Shown here: positions 4,486-6,008 of the stretch, in pieces
How the letters are laid out: each line of letters starts with the position of its first letter
Position numbering within the stretch: position 1 is the first letter of the stretch
DNA from: Candidatus Aminicenantota bacterium
Lineage (GTDB): Bacteria; Acidobacteriota; Aminicenantia; UBA2199
Length of the DNA stretch: 6,008 nucleotides
Direction: 5' to 3'
Assembly (NCBI GenBank): GCA_026393775.1
Contig: JAPKZM010000058.1
Location: 1 to 6,008 of the forward strand
Notes under the pieces: model-generated
What the model was told of the DNA's origin: nothing
The model's database searches: none
What the model saw: only the letters and a program-made list of their open reading frames with translations
Made by a program: the position numbers and the translations under genes

Positions 4486-6008
4486 GCTGCCAGGCGGCGA
4501 TCAGCCGCTGCAGCAGATCGCCATATTTGACGATCAAACCGGCAAAAACAACCGAGACCATGGACATCAGCTTGATCAGGATGTTCAGCGAGGGGCCGGC
4601 GGTGTCCTTGAAGGGGTCGCCCACGGTATCGCCGATGACCGCGGCGCTGTGGTTGGGGTTCCGGCTGCCGTCGGGAAGTTTCTTGCCGCCCAAGTTGCCT
4701 TCCTCGATGTATTTCTTGGCGTTGTCCCAGGTGCCGCCCGAATTGTTCAGAAAAACGGCGATGACGAAGCCCGAGGTGAGGCCGCCGGCCAGCAAGCCGA
4801 TCACCCCGGCCACGCCGAAAATCAGGCCCATCGTCACCGGGACGACGATGGCGGTCAGCGAGGGGATGATCATCTCGTGCTGGGCGGCGCGGGTGCTGAT
4901 CTCGATGCAGCGGTCGTAGTCGGGTACGGCCTTGCCTTCCATGATGCCGGCGATCTCGCGGAACTGGCGCCGCACTTCTTCGACCATCTTGCCGGCGGCG
5001 CGGCCGACCGACTTCATGGTCATGGAGCAGAAAACGAAGACCATCATGGCGCCGATGAACATCCCGGCCAGGACCTTGGGATTGAAGATGGTCAGGTTGT
5101 AATAGGTGATCCAGTCGCCGATATAGGTGTCGACGATGGCTTTTTCTACGCCGTTGATGGTGATGACCTTCTGCCCCATGTGCTGGAAGCCGATCTTGAT
5201 CTCCTCGATGTAGGCGGCCAGCAGGGCCATGGCCGTCAGGGCGGCCGAGCCGATGGCGAACCCCTTGCCGGTGGCGGCGGTGGTGTTGCCCAGCGCGTCG
5301 AGGGCATCGGTGCGCCGGCGCACTTCGGGGTCCTGCCCGGTCATCTCGGCATTGCCGCCGGCGTTGTCGGCGATGGGGCCGTAGGCGTCGGTGGCCAGGG
5401 TGATGCCCAGGGTGGACAGCATGCCCACCGAGGCGAAGCTGATACCGTAAAGGCCGAGGTTGATGGCGTTGGGGTTGCCGCTGAAGCCGCCGCTCAGGGC
5501 GTAGCTGATGATGACCGCCAGGGCGATGATCAGCACCGGGAACCCGGTGGACTGCATGCCGGTGGCGATGCCGGCGATGATGACCGTGGCCGGGCCGGTC
5601 TGCGACTGTTCGGCCACATACTTGGTCGGCTTGTAATCCTGCGATGTGTAGTACTCGGTGATCTTGCCGATCACCCAGCCGGCGATCAGGCCGGTGATGA
5701 CCGCCAGGAAGATGCCCACGTGCCGCCCCTGGAACGAATCCTTGAACAGCACCAGGATAAAGAAAGAAGCGACCAGGGTCAGGAAGGTGCTGGCGTTGAT
5801 GCCGCGGGCCAGCGCCCGCAGCAAAACTTTCTGCGAGGCTTTCTCTCCCGAGCGCACGAGGAAAACGCCCAAGACCGAGAATATCACGCCGATGCCGGCA
5901 ATGACCATCGGCGCCAGAACGCCGCCCAGACCGTAGCCCGCGGCCACGCCCAGGACGGCGGTGGAGAGGATGGAGCCGGCGTAGGATTCGTACAGGTCGG
6001 CGCCCATG
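4481..6008 (-). CDS. hppA: Membrane pyrophosphatase ion pump, C-terminal part (5' end outside window)
   Basis: Membrane pyrophosphatases couple PPi hydrolysis to Na+ or H+ export through a 15-17 helix membrane protein of about 700 residues. The last 508 residues are visible; the first ATG (6007-6005) is the internal Met of the conserved GMGADLxES segment, so the gene continues off the right edge. Visible motifs are E7 in the gate segment ADLYES, DAYGPIADNAGGNAEM at 207-222, GNTTAATGKGFAIGS at 240-254, NNSGGTWDNAKK at 421-432 and GDTVGDPFKDTAGPS at 459-473, which bind Mg-PPi, with many hydrophobic helices between. Ala244 and Gly247, where K+-independent enzymes have Lys and Thr, indicate the K+-dependent class. 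That class together with the gate Glu in ADLxES fits a Na+ pump (or dual Na+/H+), but ion choice is inferred. The earlier PPi-binding segment lies outside the window. Very GC-rich, with no promoter visible. Confidence 0.95.
   Translation of the reverse strand, partial: MGADLYESYAGSILSTAVLGVAAGYGLGGVLAPMVIAGIGVIFSVLGVFLVRSGEKASQKVLLRALARGINASTFLTLVASFFILVLFKDSFQGRHVGIFLAVITGLIAGWVIGKITEYYTSQDYKPTKYVAEQSQTGPATVIIAGIATGMQSTGFPVLIIALAVIISYALSGGFSGNPNAINLGLYGISFASVGMLSTLGITLATDAYGPIADNAGGNAEMTGQDPEVRRRTDALDALGNTTAATGKGFAIGSAALTAMALLAAYIEEIKIGFQHMGQKVITINGVEKAIVDTYIGDWITYYNLTIFNPKVLAGMFIGAMMVFVFCSMTMKSVGRAAGKMVEEVRRQFREIAGIMEGKAVPDYDRCIEISTRAAQHEMIIPSLTAIVVPVTMGLIFGVAGVIGLLAGGLTSGFVIAVFLNNSGGTWDNAKKYIEEGNLGGKKLPDGSRNPNHSAAVIGDTVGDPFKDTAGPSLNILIKLMSMVSVVFAGLIVKYGDLLQRLIAAWQR

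Overview
The window holds four protein genes in two convergent pairs that share one divergent promoter region. They are the C-terminal part of a type III glutamine synthetase (glnN, +, cut by the left edge), a complete secreted M3-family peptidyl-dipeptidase (dcp-like, -), a complete leucyl/phenylalanyl-tRNA--protein transferase (aat, +), and the C-terminal two thirds of a membrane pyrophosphatase ion pump (hppA, -, cut by the right edge). Together they suggest a Gram-negative-type, probably anaerobic or energy-limited bacterium: a peptidase exported by a signal peptide, an N-degron transferase, a PPi-driven cation pump and a GlnN-type synthetase. I cannot place it firmly. A poorly cultured phylum related to Acidobacteriota/Aminicenantota is my guess, made without any search.

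Layout: glnN ends at 1113. Positions 1114-1362 contain no gene but are almost entirely hairpins, ending in a perfect 28-nt palindrome with a T-run. dcp runs leftward from 3480 to 1363. Positions 3481-3616 are a compact divergent promoter region, with a textbook sigma70 promoter for dcp and an extended -10 promoter for aat. aat runs 3617-4351. Positions 4312-4464 hold three hairpins placed end to end, the first lying inside the 3' end of aat. hppA runs leftward from the right edge to 4481.

The four genes look like unrelated housekeeping functions (nitrogen assimilation, peptide degradation, protein turnover, membrane energisation) and form no operon. The unusual content is in the two convergent intergenic regions. 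Five long hairpins there differ in stem sequence but follow one rule: the arms pair perfectly once a single AG dinucleotide (CT when it falls on the right arm) is removed, usually within CTAG. One hairpin carries two such bulges. Two of them also share a nearly identical loop. The hairpins sit against or inside the ends of genes: the glnN and aat stop codons lie within hairpin arms, and the last 13 residues of Aat appear to be encoded by a hairpin. This looks like an uncharacterised family of palindromic repeats or structured elements that are dispersed and inserted at 3' ends. No transposase or other candidate partner protein is in the window.
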